Positions 1 through 10,343 of a stretch of DNA of 35,055 nt are shown here, one piece after another. Position numbers and translations under genes: made by a program. The stretch spans positions 1-35,055 of the forward strand of contig JAAAOQ010000124.1 in the NCBI GenBank assembly GCA_009908845.1. The letters are read 5' to 3'. This DNA comes from Gammaproteobacteria bacterium. Lineage in GTDB: Bacteria > Pseudomonadota > Gammaproteobacteria > Chromatiales > Chromatiaceae. Within the stretch, counting starts at the first letter, position 1. Every line of letters begins with the position of its first letter. The notes under the pieces were generated by a model. The model was given only the letters and a program-made list of their open reading frames with translations. It was not told the DNA's origin and did not search any database.

Positions 1-212
1 CGAGCCGCATCAGTGTGGTCTCGAGCGGATAGCTGGCGTCGGAGAGCCCGCGGTAGGCGTAGCGGGAACGGAAACGGCCGATCTCCGGCACCCAGGACTC
101 GGCGAACAGCAGCTCCTGGATCTCGCTCCAAGAAGACGCAACAACGGATTCGGCGTGGTTCGGCCGCGCGATGGTCGGCTCGGTCATAGGGGTGTCGTCC
201 TCCAGCGCCATG
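1..212 (-). CDS. FRG domain-containing protein, N-terminal part, truncated by the window edge
   Basis: Reverse-strand translation from ATG at 212 (alternative ATG at 188) gives MALEDDTPMTEPTIARPNHAESVVASSWSEIQELLFAESWVPEIGRFRSRYAYRGLSDASYPLETTLMRL, open to position 1. It matches the FRG-domain pattern (W.E...LF...W....RFRS.YAYRGLSDASYPLET.L.RL). Absent from the ORF track because it runs off the edge. Confidence 0.8.
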
Positions 213-362
213 CGCAGGGCATCGGGCCGGGCGGCGGTGCGGTGAGACCGAGCCGGCTCTTGCCGGGGCTCAGGTGCGCCAGCGCGGGTGCGACCGGGGC
301 CTGCTTGTGGATGGGATGGTCAGGCGCCGAAGCCGATTGCTGCGGCCTGCAGCGCATCGAGG

Positions 363-2180
363 TCATGGCATCTCGAGCGAGAGCGTGGCAAGGCCGTCCG
401 GCGACGCCTTGGCGCGCTTCTTGAGCGTGGCCATCTGGCGGGTAATGGTCTCGACTTGATCCGCCTTGCCGACGCCGGCGGGTATCAGCATCAGCGCTGC
501 GCTGCAGCGCAGCAAGGGCAGCCGTCGGGTGCTGAGATCGGCGCGGGCCGGTGCTTCGATATAGCCGCGCTCGCGGTCTTCGGGCTCGTAGAGGCTCTCG
601 GCGTTGCACTCGAAATCGCGCAGCAGCTGCATGACGAGCCCGGTCACCTCGGTCTCCTCGATCCGGTGAAACCCGGCGAAGAAGTCGTCTCCGCCGATGT
701 GACCGGCGAAGGTCGAGTTGGCAGGCAAGCCCTTTCGCAATAGCTCGCCAAACAGCTGGATCACGCGGTCGCCATGGCGAAAGCCGTAGCGGTCGTTGAA
801 GGGCTTGAAGTGGTCGAAGTCGAAATAGACCAGCGCCCGGGTACAGTCCACAGCCTCGAGCGTCTCGCCGATATACGCCAGGATCTGCCGGTTGCCGGGC
901 AGTCCGGTCAGCGGATTCTGCTCGCGCGCTGTCGCGAGCTTTTGTTGCTCGATGATCTGCAGTAGCGCCGCTTGAGAGAGAAAGCCGTGGTAGCGCCAGT
1001 CCTTGGTGACGATGACGCCCGGCGGCTGATCGCTTGCCGCATAGACCTCGAGGATCAGTTCTGCCGAGGCGCTGATGTCGACCGTTGGGCAGGGCGTCAG
1101 GAAATCGGCAAGGGACTTCTTCAGCGCGCGGTTGGAGAGCAACTCGCGCCCATAGCTGGAGTAGGTGAAGCGCTTGATGTCCCGCTCGCGCAGTAGGCCG
1201 AGCGGACGGCTGTGGGCGTTCAAGACCGGGAAATAGCTGTGCTCGATATGCTCTCTGAACCAGTCGAAGACCTGCTGCATCGGGGCGTCGACCGGGAGGG
1301 GCGGGGGTTGCTCGAGCTGCGAGCGGACCAGCTCCGGGCCAGCGTCATCGCGCCGCCGCATCTGCCGGTCTTCACCGGTACGCCCGCAGCGCAGCGGGAT
1401 GCGCGCCGGTTCGCTCTCGGGGCTCGCGAGGGCTGGGCCGGCGACCAGGTCGCAGCCGATGTCCTGGCAGATCCGCAGCGCCGCGTCGTTCTGAATTCCG
1501 GATGCCCAGACCTTGACCCCGAGGCCCTGTAGCTGACGTACCGCATGCGTCAGCAGCAACCGCTTCTTCGGGTCGTGCTCGATGCCGTCGACCAGGAAAG
1601 GGGCGAGACGGGCCAACTCGGGTGCCTGTTCGTGCAGGAGCCGCAGTCGGAGGTCGTAGCTCAGTTGCGCGCCGATCGCGATCAGATGCCCGTCCCGGCG
1701 CAGCTCGGCGAGGAAAGCGAGCACCTGATCCAGCTCCGCAGTATCCCCGCGGCCCGCTACCTCGAAGACGAGTCGGGCCGGGTCGATGCCCGCCGAGCGC
1801 AGCCGTTCCGAGGTCTGGTCGAACGGCCAGCCTGGGATGCGCATCGCCGACAGATCGAGCGGCCAGAGCAGTCGAACGGCTCCAAGCTTGGGCGAGATCG
1901 ACAGCGCATCGAGGGCGCTCATCAATCCATCCAGGAGTGATCGATGGATCATTTCCTGGGGCTGGTTGCAGGCCCCGTCGCTGCTCGACCAGCCCTCGAA
2001 CGCATACAGGGAACCGCTTTGGCTGTCAAAGAGCGGGTTATAGCGCCGTGTTGCCGTGAAGGTTGTCGCGTCGGCGGCGTCCGCCGCGCCGTCGCGCCGC
2101 TGGAGCGGCCGCGCATCGGTTGGGGCTGGCATCGATCGAGGCAAGGCTGAGGCAGCGATTGCAGGGTACTGCGGCGACAC
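363..2180 (-). CDS. EAL (degenerate)-CBS-GGDEF domain protein, c-di-GMP signalling
   Basis: 605 aa. The C-terminal part has a GGDEF domain with a GGDDF motif (LTGLPGNR, YFDFDHFKPFNDRYGFRHGD, AGHIGGDDF). The middle part looks like a CBS pair. The N-terminal part has an EAL-like fold lacking the catalytic residues. GTG start directly abuts the upstream TGA. Confidence 0.88.
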   Translation of the reverse strand: MSPQYPAIAASALPRSMPAPTDARPLQRRDGAADAADATTFTATRRYNPLFDSQSGSLYAFEGWSSSDGACNQPQEMIHRSLLDGLMSALDALSISPKLGAVRLLWPLDLSAMRIPGWPFDQTSERLRSAGIDPARLVFEVAGRGDTAELDQVLAFLAELRRDGHLIAIGAQLSYDLRLRLLHEQAPELARLAPFLVDGIEHDPKKRLLLTHAVRQLQGLGVKVWASGIQNDAALRICQDIGCDLVAGPALASPESEPARIPLRCGRTGEDRQMRRRDDAGPELVRSQLEQPPPLPVDAPMQQVFDWFREHIEHSYFPVLNAHSRPLGLLRERDIKRFTYSSYGRELLSNRALKKSLADFLTPCPTVDISASAELILEVYAASDQPPGVIVTKDWRYHGFLSQAALLQIIEQQKLATAREQNPLTGLPGNRQILAYIGETLEAVDCTRALVYFDFDHFKPFNDRYGFRHGDRVIQLFGELLRKGLPANSTFAGHIGGDDFFAGFHRIEETEVTGLVMQLLRDFECNAESLYEPEDRERGYIEAPARADLSTRRLPLLRCSAALMLIPAGVGKADQVETITRQMATLKKRAKASPDGLATLSLEMP

Positions 2181-2555
2181 TCAGTTGCCTGGGTCACCGT
2201 AGAAGACGTAGTTGGTCGAGTAGTCGCTGATCTCGAAATAGACCTTGCGCTCGTCGTTGTCGCGTTTCCCATTCAGGTTGTTGTCCAGCACCCCGTACGC
2301 AAAGCGGTAGGGCCGCGCCATGTCGCCGCCTTGTGTCGAGGTCGCGGTCGAGAGCTTGTCGATCTCGATGAAACGCTTGACCAGCTCGCCCCCAGAGTAG
2401 ATCTCCAGCACGCCATTGGCGCCGGTCCAGTTCTGCAGTGAGCGGCCGATCTTGTTCTGCGTCTCCTGGGTACAGCCAGTCAGCGCCCCAGCAAGCACGC
2501 TGCCAAGCGCGATGGCAACCGCGATATCAATCGGGATGAGTCTTGTCGCAACCAT
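2181..2555 (-). CDS. small putative lipoprotein of unknown function
   Basis: 124 aa with a signal peptide and lipobox-like LTGC (ALTGCTQ). TGA stop directly adjacent to the start of the downstream EAL-CBS-GGDEF gene. Confidence 0.7.
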   Translation of the reverse strand: MVATRLIPIDIAVAIALGSVLAGALTGCTQETQNKIGRSLQNWTGANGVLEIYSGGELVKRFIEIDKLSTATSTQGGDMARPYRFAYGVLDNNLNGKRDNDERKVYFEISDYSTNYVFYGDPGN

Positions 2556-2740
2556 GATGTTGGTTTCTCTTGAAGGTCGATTCAGCGAGCCGAGAACCCC
2601 GCCGAGGTCTCTATTATCCTAAGAAGCGGCAGTTGAACAGCCGCGAGGGGCGTTCTGCGTGCTTGACCGCAAACAGGCCGGCGACGCGCAACGAGGCGGA
2701 CTCGCCGTTCTATTCCAACGCGCTGCCACGCTGCCGGGCG

Positions 2741-5236
2741 TCACGCCCCGTCGTGCACCTCGACCGGGGTCGGCTCGACCTGCCAGATGCGCTGCGCATA
2801 GTCGCGGATCGAGCGGTCGGACGAGAACTTGCCCATCCGCGTGGTATTCAGGATCGACATCCGGTCCCAATGATGCGTGTCGCGATAGGCTCGGTCTACC
2901 TCCTGTTGGCGTTCGCGGTAGTCCTCGAAATCGGCCAGGACCATGAACGGATCATGATGGATCAGGTTCTCGGTCAGCGGCCGGAACAGCTCGGCATCGC
3001 CGTGCGAGAACAGGCCGGAGGCGATCAGATCGATCGCCGAGCGCAGCGGCTCGTTGCGTTGGTAGTACTCCCAAGGCTGATAGCCGGCGGCTTGCCGCTG
3101 CTGGACCTCGGTGGCGGTCATGCCGAACAGGAAGAAGTTCTCGTGTCCGACCTCGTCGCGGATCTCGATATTGGCGCCGTCGAGGGTACCAATGGTCAGC
3201 GCGCCATTCATTGAGAACTTCATATTCCCGGTGCCGGAGGCCTCCTTGCCGGCGAGCGAGATCTGCTCGGAGAGATCGGCCGCCGGATACAGGCGCTGTC
3301 CGTTCTTGACGTTGAAGTCGGGCATGAACAGCACCCGCAGCGTGCCGTTCACCTGGGGGTCCTTGTTGATCACCTCGCCGACCGCGTTGATCAGCTTGAT
3401 CATCAGCTTGGCCATGAAGTAGCCCGGGGCGGCCTTGCCGCCGAAGATGAAGGTACGCGGGGTCAGGTCGGTGTTCGCGTTCTGCTTGATTTGCTCGTAG
3501 AGCCAGATGATGTGCAGCAGGTTCAGGTGCTGGCGCTTGTATTCATGGAAGCGCTTGGCCTGGACGTCGAACAGGGACTCGGGGTCCGGCGCGTAGCCGG
3601 TGCGCGCGCCGAGCCAATCCGAGAGCTCGCGCTTGGCGTTGGTCTTGACCGCGCGCCAGCGCTGCTGCAGCGCATGATCCTCAGCGTGGGGCTCGAGCTC
3701 GCGCAGTGACTCGAGGTCGCTCACCCAGCGGTCGTTGCCGCAGGTCTCGGTGATCAGTGCGGCCAGTTCCGGATTGCTGACGACCATGAAGCGCCTTGGG
3801 GTGACGCCGTTGGTCACATTGTGGAAGCGCTCCGGCCAGAGATCGTTGAGGTCCTTCATCACCGTGCTCTTGAGCAGTTCCGAGTGCAGCTCGGCGACGC
3901 CATTGATCGCGCGGCTGCCGACGGCGGCGAGATGGGCCATCCTCACCTTGCGCCCGCCGCCCTCGTCGATCAGTGACATCCGCGCGACCCGCGCCTCGTC
4001 GTTGAGGAAACGGACCCGGACCTCGTCGAGGAAGCGCTGATTGATCGCGTAGATGAGCTCCAAATGCCGCGGCAGGAGCCGCTCGAACAGCTCGACCGGC
4101 CAGGTCTCGAGCGCCTCCGGCAGCAATGTGTGATTGGTGAAGTGGCAGCTGTTGCGGGTGATCGTCCAGGCCTGCTCCCAGCCCATCAGGTGCTCGTCCA
4201 TCAACAAGCGCATCAGCTCGGCGACGGCAAGCGAAGGATGGGTGTCGTTGAGCTGCACCGCGAACTTCTCGCTGAAATGCTCGAGGGTGCCGGTGTTGCG
4301 CAATTGCAGCCGGATCATGTCCTGCAAAGAGCAGGAGACGAAGAAGAACTGCTGCTTCAGGCGCAATTCTTTCCCGGCCTCGGGCTCGTCGTTCGGATAG
4401 AGCACCTTGGAGATGGTCTCGGCGCCGATCTTCGCATGGACTGCGCCGTAGTAATCGCCGACATTGAAGGCGCCGAAGTTGAACGACTCCGGCGCCTCCG
4501 ACCGCCAGAGCCGGAGCAGATTCACGTTGTTGACGCCGTAGCCCATGATCGGGGTGTCATAGGCGACGCCATTGATTTGCAGCTCAGGGCGCCAGCGGTG
4601 GCGCACGACGCCGTACTCGTCGGCATACTCTTCGCTGTAGCCGCCGAATCCGACCGGGAAGGCCAGCTTCGGCCGCGGGATCTCCCAGGGGTTGCCGTTG
4701 CGCAGCCAGGTATCCCCCTTCTCGACCTGCCAGCCGTCGACGATCACCTGATCGAAGATCCCGAACTCGTAGCGGATGCCGTAGCCGATGGCCGGGATCT
4801 GGGTCGTCGCCAGCGAGTCCATGTAGCAGGCCGCGAGCCGTCCCAGCCCGCCGTTGCCAAGGCCGGGCTCCTCTTCGCTCTCGAGGATCTGCTCGAAATC
4901 GAGCCCGAGCTCATCGCCGGCGGCGCGCGCCGCCTCGATGATGCCGAGGTTGATCAGGTTGTTCGCCAGGTGCGGGCCGAGCAGGAACTCCGCCGAGAGA
5001 TAGCAGACCGTGCGGGCGTTCTGTTCCTTGTAGACGTGGGCCGACTTGAGCCAGCGCTCGAGCAGCCGGTCGCGCACCGTATAGGCGGCGGCCTGATAGA
5101 GGTTGTTGTCGGTCGCGACATCCAGCGAGCGCCCCTGCAGATAGAACAGATTGTCGAGGAAGGCCCGGCTCAGCGCCTCCTTCGACAGACCGGTACGGGT
5201 GCGCTCGTCGGCGGCCGCCACGCTTAGTTGGTTCAT
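2741..5236 (-). CDS. glgP: glycogen/starch/alpha-glucan phosphorylase
   Basis: 831 aa; characteristic segments such as NARTVCYLSAEFLLG, EPGLGNGGLGRLAACYMDSLAT, QLNDTHPSLAVAELMRLL, HNVTNGVTPRRF and the PLP site region KEASGTGNMKFSMNGALTIGTLDGANIEI. Confidence 0.97.
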   Translation of the reverse strand: MNQLSVAAADERTRTGLSKEALSRAFLDNLFYLQGRSLDVATDNNLYQAAAYTVRDRLLERWLKSAHVYKEQNARTVCYLSAEFLLGPHLANNLINLGIIEAARAAGDELGLDFEQILESEEEPGLGNGGLGRLAACYMDSLATTQIPAIGYGIRYEFGIFDQVIVDGWQVEKGDTWLRNGNPWEIPRPKLAFPVGFGGYSEEYADEYGVVRHRWRPELQINGVAYDTPIMGYGVNNVNLLRLWRSEAPESFNFGAFNVGDYYGAVHAKIGAETISKVLYPNDEPEAGKELRLKQQFFFVSCSLQDMIRLQLRNTGTLEHFSEKFAVQLNDTHPSLAVAELMRLLMDEHLMGWEQAWTITRNSCHFTNHTLLPEALETWPVELFERLLPRHLELIYAINQRFLDEVRVRFLNDEARVARMSLIDEGGGRKVRMAHLAAVGSRAINGVAELHSELLKSTVMKDLNDLWPERFHNVTNGVTPRRFMVVSNPELAALITETCGNDRWVSDLESLRELEPHAEDHALQQRWRAVKTNAKRELSDWLGARTGYAPDPESLFDVQAKRFHEYKRQHLNLLHIIWLYEQIKQNANTDLTPRTFIFGGKAAPGYFMAKLMIKLINAVGEVINKDPQVNGTLRVLFMPDFNVKNGQRLYPAADLSEQISLAGKEASGTGNMKFSMNGALTIGTLDGANIEIRDEVGHENFFLFGMTATEVQQRQAAGYQPWEYYQRNEPLRSAIDLIASGLFSHGDAELFRPLTENLIHHDPFMVLADFEDYRERQQEVDRAYRDTHHWDRMSILNTTRMGKFSSDRSIRDYAQRIWQVEPTPVEVHDGA

Positions 5237-5261
5237 GCTCGACTCCAGTGCGCTGGTGATC

Positions 5262-7646
5262 TCAAAACGGCCAGACCCAGTCGTCGGCCTCCGGTTGGTC
5301 GATGCCGTACTCGTGGGCGTAGTTGCGGCATTCGATCTGCATATCCTTGAGCGTCTCCATCACATGCGCACCGGCGACCTGCAGTCGCGGGACGCGCTTG
5401 ATCACATCCATCGCCAGCGTGAAGCGGTCGATCTCGTTCTCGATCGCCAGCTCCAGCGGGGTGTTGATATTGCCCTGCTCCTTGTAGCCGCGCACGTGCA
5501 GGTTCTTGTGATTGGTGCGCCGGTAGGCGAGCCGGTGGATCAGCCAGGGGTAGCCGTGGAAGTTGAAGATGATCGGCTTGTCCTTGGTGAACAGGCTGTC
5601 GAACTCGGCGTCGGTGATGCCGTGCGGGTGCTCGCCATAGGACTGGATCTTGAATAGATCGACGACGTTGATGAAGCGGATCTTGATGTCATCGAAATGC
5701 GCGCGCAGCAGCGCGGTCGCGGCCAGCGCCTCCTTGGTCGGGATATCGCCGCAGCCGACCAGCACCGCGTCCGGCTCGCCGCCCTGATCGCTGCTGGCCC
5801 AGCCCCAGATCCCGAGGCCCTTGGTGCAGTGCTTGATCGCGGCGTCCATGTCCAGGTACTGGAGGTGGTTCTGCTTGTCGGCGACGATCACGTTGATGTC
5901 GTCGCGGCTCTGCAGGCAGTGATCGACGGTCGAGAGCAGGGTGTTGACGTCCGGCGGCAGATAGATGCGGGTCACCTCCGGGTTCTTGTTGACGACCACA
6001 TCGAGGAAGCCGGGGTCCTGATGGGTGAAGCCGTTGTGGTCCTGGCGCCAGACGGTCGAGGTGATCAGCAGATTCAGTGAAGAGATGCGCGCCCGCCAGG
6101 GGATCTCCTCGCAGATCGCCAGCCATTTGGCGTGCTGGTTGTACATGCTGTCGATCACATGGACGAAGGCCTCGTAGGTCGCAAAGAAGCCGTGTCGTCC
6201 GGTGAGCAGGTAGCCCTCGAGCCAACCCTCGAGGGTGTGCTCCGAGAGCATCTCCATGACCCGCCCGTCGGGTGCGAGCTCGCCGCCATCGGCGTCCTCG
6301 GGCTTGGTCTCAGCGAGCCAGAGCTTCTTCGAGACCTCATAGATCGCATCGAGCTTGTTGGAGGTGTTCTCGTCCGGGCCGAAGACCCGGAAGTTGTCGA
6401 GATTCTTGGCCATGATGTCGCGCAGCAGCGCGCCGACCGGCTTGGTGTTCATGTGCCGGGTGGTGCCAGGTTTCTCAACCGGGATCGCATAGTCGCGGAA
6501 GTCCGGCAGGCGCAGGGCGCGGCGCAGAAGACCGCCGTTGGCGTGCGGATTGGCGCTCATGCGCAGTGTGCCCTTGGGCGCCAGCGCCTTCAGCTCCGGG
6601 ATCAGCCGGCCGTGCTCGTCGAAGAGCTCCTCGGGCCGGTAGCTGCGCATCCAGGCCTCGAGCCGCTGTAGATGAGCGGGGTTGTTGCGCATGCCGGAGA
6701 GCGGCACCTGATGGGCGCGCCAGAAGCCCTCGACCTTGTGGCCGTCGACCTCCTCCGGGCCGGTCCAGCCCTTCGGGCTGCGCAGCACGATCATCGGCCA
6801 GTGGGCGCGGGTGGCCTCGCCGGATGCGCGCGCCTGACTCTGGATCGCCTGGATCTCGGCGTAGCAGCGGTCGAGCGTCTCGGCCATCTGCCGATGCATG
6901 GTCATTGGGTCGTCGCCCTCGACGAAGTGCGGCGTCCAGCCGTAGCCGCGCATCAGCGCGGTGAGCTCCTCATTCGGGATGCGCGCGAGCAGGGTCGGGT
7001 TGTTGATCTTGTAGCCGTTCAGGTGAAGGATCGGCAGCACCGCGCCGTCGCGGATCGGGTTTAGGTACTTGGCCGAATGCCAGGAGGTGGCCAGCGGGCC
7101 GGTCTCGGCCTCGCCGTCGCCGACCGCGACCGCGACCAGCAGGTCCGGGTTGTCGAACGCGGCGCCGAAGGCGTGCGAGACCGAGTAGCCGAGCTCGCCG
7201 CCCTCGTGGATCGAGCCGGGGGTCTCCGGTGTGCAGTGCGAGCCGATGCCGCCGGGGAACGAGAACTGCTTGAAGAAGGCCCGCATGCCGTCCTCGTCCT
7301 CGCCCTTGTTCGGGTAGATCTCCGAGTAGGTCCCTTCCAGATAGACCGGCGCCAGCACGCCCGGTGCGCCGTGGCCGGGGCCGGCGAGAAAGATCATCTC
7401 CTGCTCGTGGGTCGTGATCAGCCGGTTCAGGTGCACGTACATGAATGCCAGCCCCGGGCTCGAGCCCCAGTGGCCGAGCAGCCGCTGCTTCAGGTGCTCG
7501 GGCTTCAGCGGCTCGCGCAAGAGCGGGTTGGCGCGCAGGTAGATCATGCCGACGGCGAGATAATTGCAGGCGCGCCAGTAGGCGTCGAGCTTCTCGAGCA
7601 GCGATGCATCGAGCGCAGCGGTGGTCGTAGAAGGAGCGGCAGTCAT
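5262..7646 (-). CDS. xfp: phosphoketolase (xylulose-5-phosphate/fructose-6-phosphate phosphoketolase family)
   Basis: Strong family features: [116 protein letters not shown]. Start chosen at 7646 ([13 protein letters not shown]), with a GGAGAG-type RBS just upstream, rather than the ORF-track start at 7760. Confidence 0.96.
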   Translation of the reverse strand: MTAAPSTTTAALDASLLEKLDAYWRACNYLAVGMIYLRANPLLREPLKPEHLKQRLLGHWGSSPGLAFMYVHLNRLITTHEQEMIFLAGPGHGAPGVLAPVYLEGTYSEIYPNKGEDEDGMRAFFKQFSFPGGIGSHCTPETPGSIHEGGELGYSVSHAFGAAFDNPDLLVAVAVGDGEAETGPLATSWHSAKYLNPIRDGAVLPILHLNGYKINNPTLLARIPNEELTALMRGYGWTPHFVEGDDPMTMHRQMAETLDRCYAEIQAIQSQARASGEATRAHWPMIVLRSPKGWTGPEEVDGHKVEGFWRAHQVPLSGMRNNPAHLQRLEAWMRSYRPEELFDEHGRLIPELKALAPKGTLRMSANPHANGGLLRRALRLPDFRDYAIPVEKPGTTRHMNTKPVGALLRDIMAKNLDNFRVFGPDENTSNKLDAIYEVSKKLWLAETKPEDADGGELAPDGRVMEMLSEHTLEGWLEGYLLTGRHGFFATYEAFVHVIDSMYNQHAKWLAICEEIPWRARISSLNLLITSTVWRQDHNGFTHQDPGFLDVVVNKNPEVTRIYLPPDVNTLLSTVDHCLQSRDDINVIVADKQNHLQYLDMDAAIKHCTKGLGIWGWASSDQGGEPDAVLVGCGDIPTKEALAATALLRAHFDDIKIRFINVVDLFKIQSYGEHPHGITDAEFDSLFTKDKPIIFNFHGYPWLIHRLAYRRTNHKNLHVRGYKEQGNINTPLELAIENEIDRFTLAMDVIKRVPRLQVAGAHVMETLKDMQIECRNYAHEYGIDQPEADDWVWPF

Positions 7647-8055
7647 CGGGCTCTCCGGCAAAGCAGCGGTTGATGAATGAGCGTAGTCGGTTTGGGTGAA
7701 CATCTCATGACATCGTCGACGGGCGCGCGCCGGCGATTGTTGTCGTGATTCTGTCATCATCGGCTGTCAAGATGCTGGGGCTTGAAGGCGGCTGGCGTGG
7801 CCTCGAATCGCGCATCAGAGGTCAGTGCCTGTCCACCGATTGCTTCCCGGTTCTGAGGTCAGCGTTCGAGGCCGTTTTGGGGCAGGTGGCGGACAAGTCC
7901 TCCCGGAGCCTGGGTTTCCGTTTCCCCTCAGCATCAAGCCAGTCGGTCTGGTGGCAACCGCGGGCCTCCTGCTCCGAGCGGAAAGCCCGGTCGATCCGGG
8001 CGCCGTCCCGGCGCCTGTCCCGGGAAATCAATCGTTACACGAGGGTTCATCCAAC

Positions 8056-8976
8056 ATGAACGAACAGAACGCGAACCTCGACGGGATGGACTGGTTGAAG
8101 GCCGAGCTCGAGGACGCCTTCGATGAAGATTTCGAGCTCGAGCTGTCAGAACCGGCGCTGTCGATGGAGCTGCGCAAGATCTACAAGAAGCGTCACCCGG
8201 AGACGCTCGACCGCGCCACCTATTTCAAATCACTGCTCAGGCTGCAGGCGGAGCTGATCAAGCTGCAGGACTGGGTTCAGGCGACCGGCGAGAAGATCGC
8301 GGTGATCTTCGAGGGCCGCGATGCGGCCGGCAAGGGCGGGGTGATCAAGCGGATCACCCAGCGGCTCAATCCGCGCGTCTGCCGGGTCGTCGCGCTGAGC
8401 AAGCCGACCGAGCGCGAGCGCACCCAGTGGTACTTCCAACGCTATGTGCCGCACCTGCCCTCGGGCGGCGAGATCGTGCTGTTCGACCGCTCCTGGTACA
8501 ACCGCTCCGGGGTCGAGCGGGTGATGGGCTTCGCGACGCCGGAGCAGGTCGAGCAGTTCTTCCAGGACGTGCCGGAGTTCGAGCGCATGCTGGTGCGCTC
8601 AGGCATCCGGCTGATCAAGTACTGGTTCTCGATCACCGACGAGGAACAGCAGCTGCGCTTCCTGATGCGTATCCACGACCCGCTCAAGCAATGGAAGCTG
8701 AGCCCGATGGACCTGCAATCGCGGGTGCGCTGGGAGGACTACACCAAGGCCAAGGAGGCGACCTTCGCGCGCACCAACATCCCCGAGTCGCCCTGGTTCA
8801 TTGTCGAGGCCAACGACAAGAAGCGGGCACGGCTGAACTGCATCCACCACCTGCTCGATCAGATCCCCTACACGGAGGTGCCGCACGAGCCAATCAGCCT
8901 GCCGGACCGCCGCTTCGATCCGAACTATGAGCGCGAGGACCTACCGCCCGAGCTCTATGTGCCTGAGCGTTACTGA
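8056..8976 (+). CDS. ppk2: polyphosphate kinase 2 family protein (PPK2)
   Basis: 306 aa; Walker A EGRDAAGKGG; Walker B-like FDRSWYNRSGVERVMGF; PTERERTQWYFQRYVPHLP. Start MNEQNANLDGMDWLK at 8056 preferred over the long N-terminal extension from 7825. Confidence 0.95.
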   Translation: MNEQNANLDGMDWLKAELEDAFDEDFELELSEPALSMELRKIYKKRHPETLDRATYFKSLLRLQAELIKLQDWVQATGEKIAVIFEGRDAAGKGGVIKRITQRLNPRVCRVVALSKPTERERTQWYFQRYVPHLPSGGEIVLFDRSWYNRSGVERVMGFATPEQVEQFFQDVPEFERMLVRSGIRLIKYWFSITDEEQQLRFLMRIHDPLKQWKLSPMDLQSRVRWEDYTKAKEATFARTNIPESPWFIVEANDKKRARLNCIHHLLDQIPYTEVPHEPISLPDRRFDPNYEREDLPPELYVPERY

Positions 8977-9107
8977 GTGATCGTCTGAAAAGGGGCTACC
9001 CGATTTGGGCGCGACCGGTCGCGGCCGCGTCGTGACGTGGGCGCTGTGCAAACTCTGAGCAGCGCCGAGGGGCTGACCTAGCCGAGCCGGCCTGGGTGAC
9101 CCGACGG

Positions 9108-9164
9108 GCGTGACCTGACCTGGCTGAACGGAAAAGCGTGATCTGACCTGGCTATGCCGGCGTG
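9108..9164. repeat. short degenerate tandem repeat downstream of ppk2
   Basis: gcgtgacctgacctggctgaacggaaaa (9108-9135) followed by gcgtgatctgacctggctatgccg (9136-9159) and gcgtg. Confidence 0.5.
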
Positions 9165-9245
9165 TTCATCGCGAGCCAACAGCCGTGACCGCCTGATTGG
9201 TCCCAAAAGGTGCTGCAGCGGTCGTGAAGCCGATCCGATGGATGC

Positions 9246-10202
9246 TCAAGGGTTGCTGGATGGCTGGCTTCGGGCGGAATCGCCGCTGCCCGTGTCGTCG
9301 GCGTCGATACGCCGACCCGCGCGCGGGACGGCGTCGATGCGCCAGCGGGGGATGGCCTGCTGCCAGAAGACGCTGACGTCTGCCGGCGGCTCCGGCAGGG
9401 GTGCCTGCCCCAAGAAGCGCCAGGCTCGCGCGAGGCCGGCAATGGGATCGCGCGGATCGACCGGCGCCGAGGCGAGGGTCTTCGAGAGCTTGCGGCCCGT
9501 CGCATCGAGTGCGAGGGGGACATGGGCATACCGGGGCTGTTCCAGACCAAGGAGCCGCTGGAGATAGACCTGGCGCGGCGTCGAGCTCAGCAGATCGGCC
9601 CCGCGCACGATCTGGTTGATCTGCTGCGCGGCGTCGTCGACGACCACGGCGAGCTGATAGGCATGAAAGCCATCGGCCCGTCGCAGCACGAAGTCGCCGA
9701 CCTCGGTCGCGAGGCACTGGCGAACCGGACCCTGAATCCGGTCCTCGACCTCGATCGCGATTGGGTCCACCCTGAGACGCTCGCTGCGCGGGTCGCGTCC
9801 CGCTGGCAGCCCGTTGCGGCAGCGGCCGCTGTAGATGGGGCCTTCAGGTCCTGCTGGGCCGGACGCGGCGATCTCGCGCCGGGTGCAGGCGCAGGGGTAG
9901 CAGCGCCCTGCCCGGCGCAGCTGCGCGAGCGCGGCCTCATAGCACTCCGTGCGCTGACTCTGGTACAGCACCGCCCCGTCCCAGTGAAGACCGAACGCGT
10001 CCAGCGTGGACAGGATCTGGCGGTCTGCGCCGGGCACCGCGCGTTGCTGGTCGACGTCCTCGATGCGGACCAGCCATTCGCCGCCGTGCTGGCGTGCGTC
10101 GGCAAAGCTGGCGACCGCAGCCACCAGCGAGCCGAAATGCAGTGGACCGCTAGGGGAAGGGGCGAAACGGCCGCGATAGGCAGCGGGATGCCTGCTACCC
10201 AT
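9246..10202 (-). CDS. gluQ: glutamyl-Q tRNA(Asp) synthetase
   Basis: 318 aa; YRGRFAPSPSGPLHFGSLVAAVASF, WLVRIEDVDQQRAVPGA, CYPCACTRREI, PIYSGRC, HVPLALDATGRKLSKT. Close to dksA, as in many gammaproteobacteria. Confidence 0.95.
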   Translation of the reverse strand: MGSRHPAAYRGRFAPSPSGPLHFGSLVAAVASFADARQHGGEWLVRIEDVDQQRAVPGADRQILSTLDAFGLHWDGAVLYQSQRTECYEAALAQLRRAGRCYPCACTRREIAASGPAGPEGPIYSGRCRNGLPAGRDPRSERLRVDPIAIEVEDRIQGPVRQCLATEVGDFVLRRADGFHAYQLAVVVDDAAQQINQIVRGADLLSSTPRQVYLQRLLGLEQPRYAHVPLALDATGRKLSKTLASAPVDPRDPIAGLARAWRFLGQAPLPEPPADVSVFWQQAIPRWRIDAVPRAGRRIDADDTGSGDSARSQPSSNP

Positions 10203-10213
10203 TGAGGATCGAA

Positions 10214-10343
10214 CTGGCTCGTATCGGCGTTTGGTCCGACATCTGGCTCGGCGACCGGCACGACGTCTGGATCGGCGACTGACTCAGCGTTTGATCCGAC
10301 GTCCAGAACGGTGTCTGACTTGGCGACCAGCCCGACGGCGTCG
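10214..10343. repeat. degenerate short repeats between dksA and gluQ
   Basis: Recurring ctgg[ca]tcg...cgac[ag]t segments: ctggctcgtatcggcgtttggtccgacat, ctggctcggcgaccggcacgacgt, ctggatcggcgactgactcagcgtttgatccgacgt. Confidence 0.5.

Noticed and set aside
4064-5227. 387-aa plus-strand ORF
   Set aside because: Antisense to glgP; shadow ORF.
7825-8055. N-terminal extension of the PPK2 ORF
   Set aside because: No similarity to PPK2; the ATG at 8056 gives a normal PPK2 N-terminus.
9010-9023. Perfect palindrome CGCGACCGGTCGCG after ppk2
   Set aside because: Short GC palindromes are expected by chance at this composition; no T-tract or loop to support a terminator.
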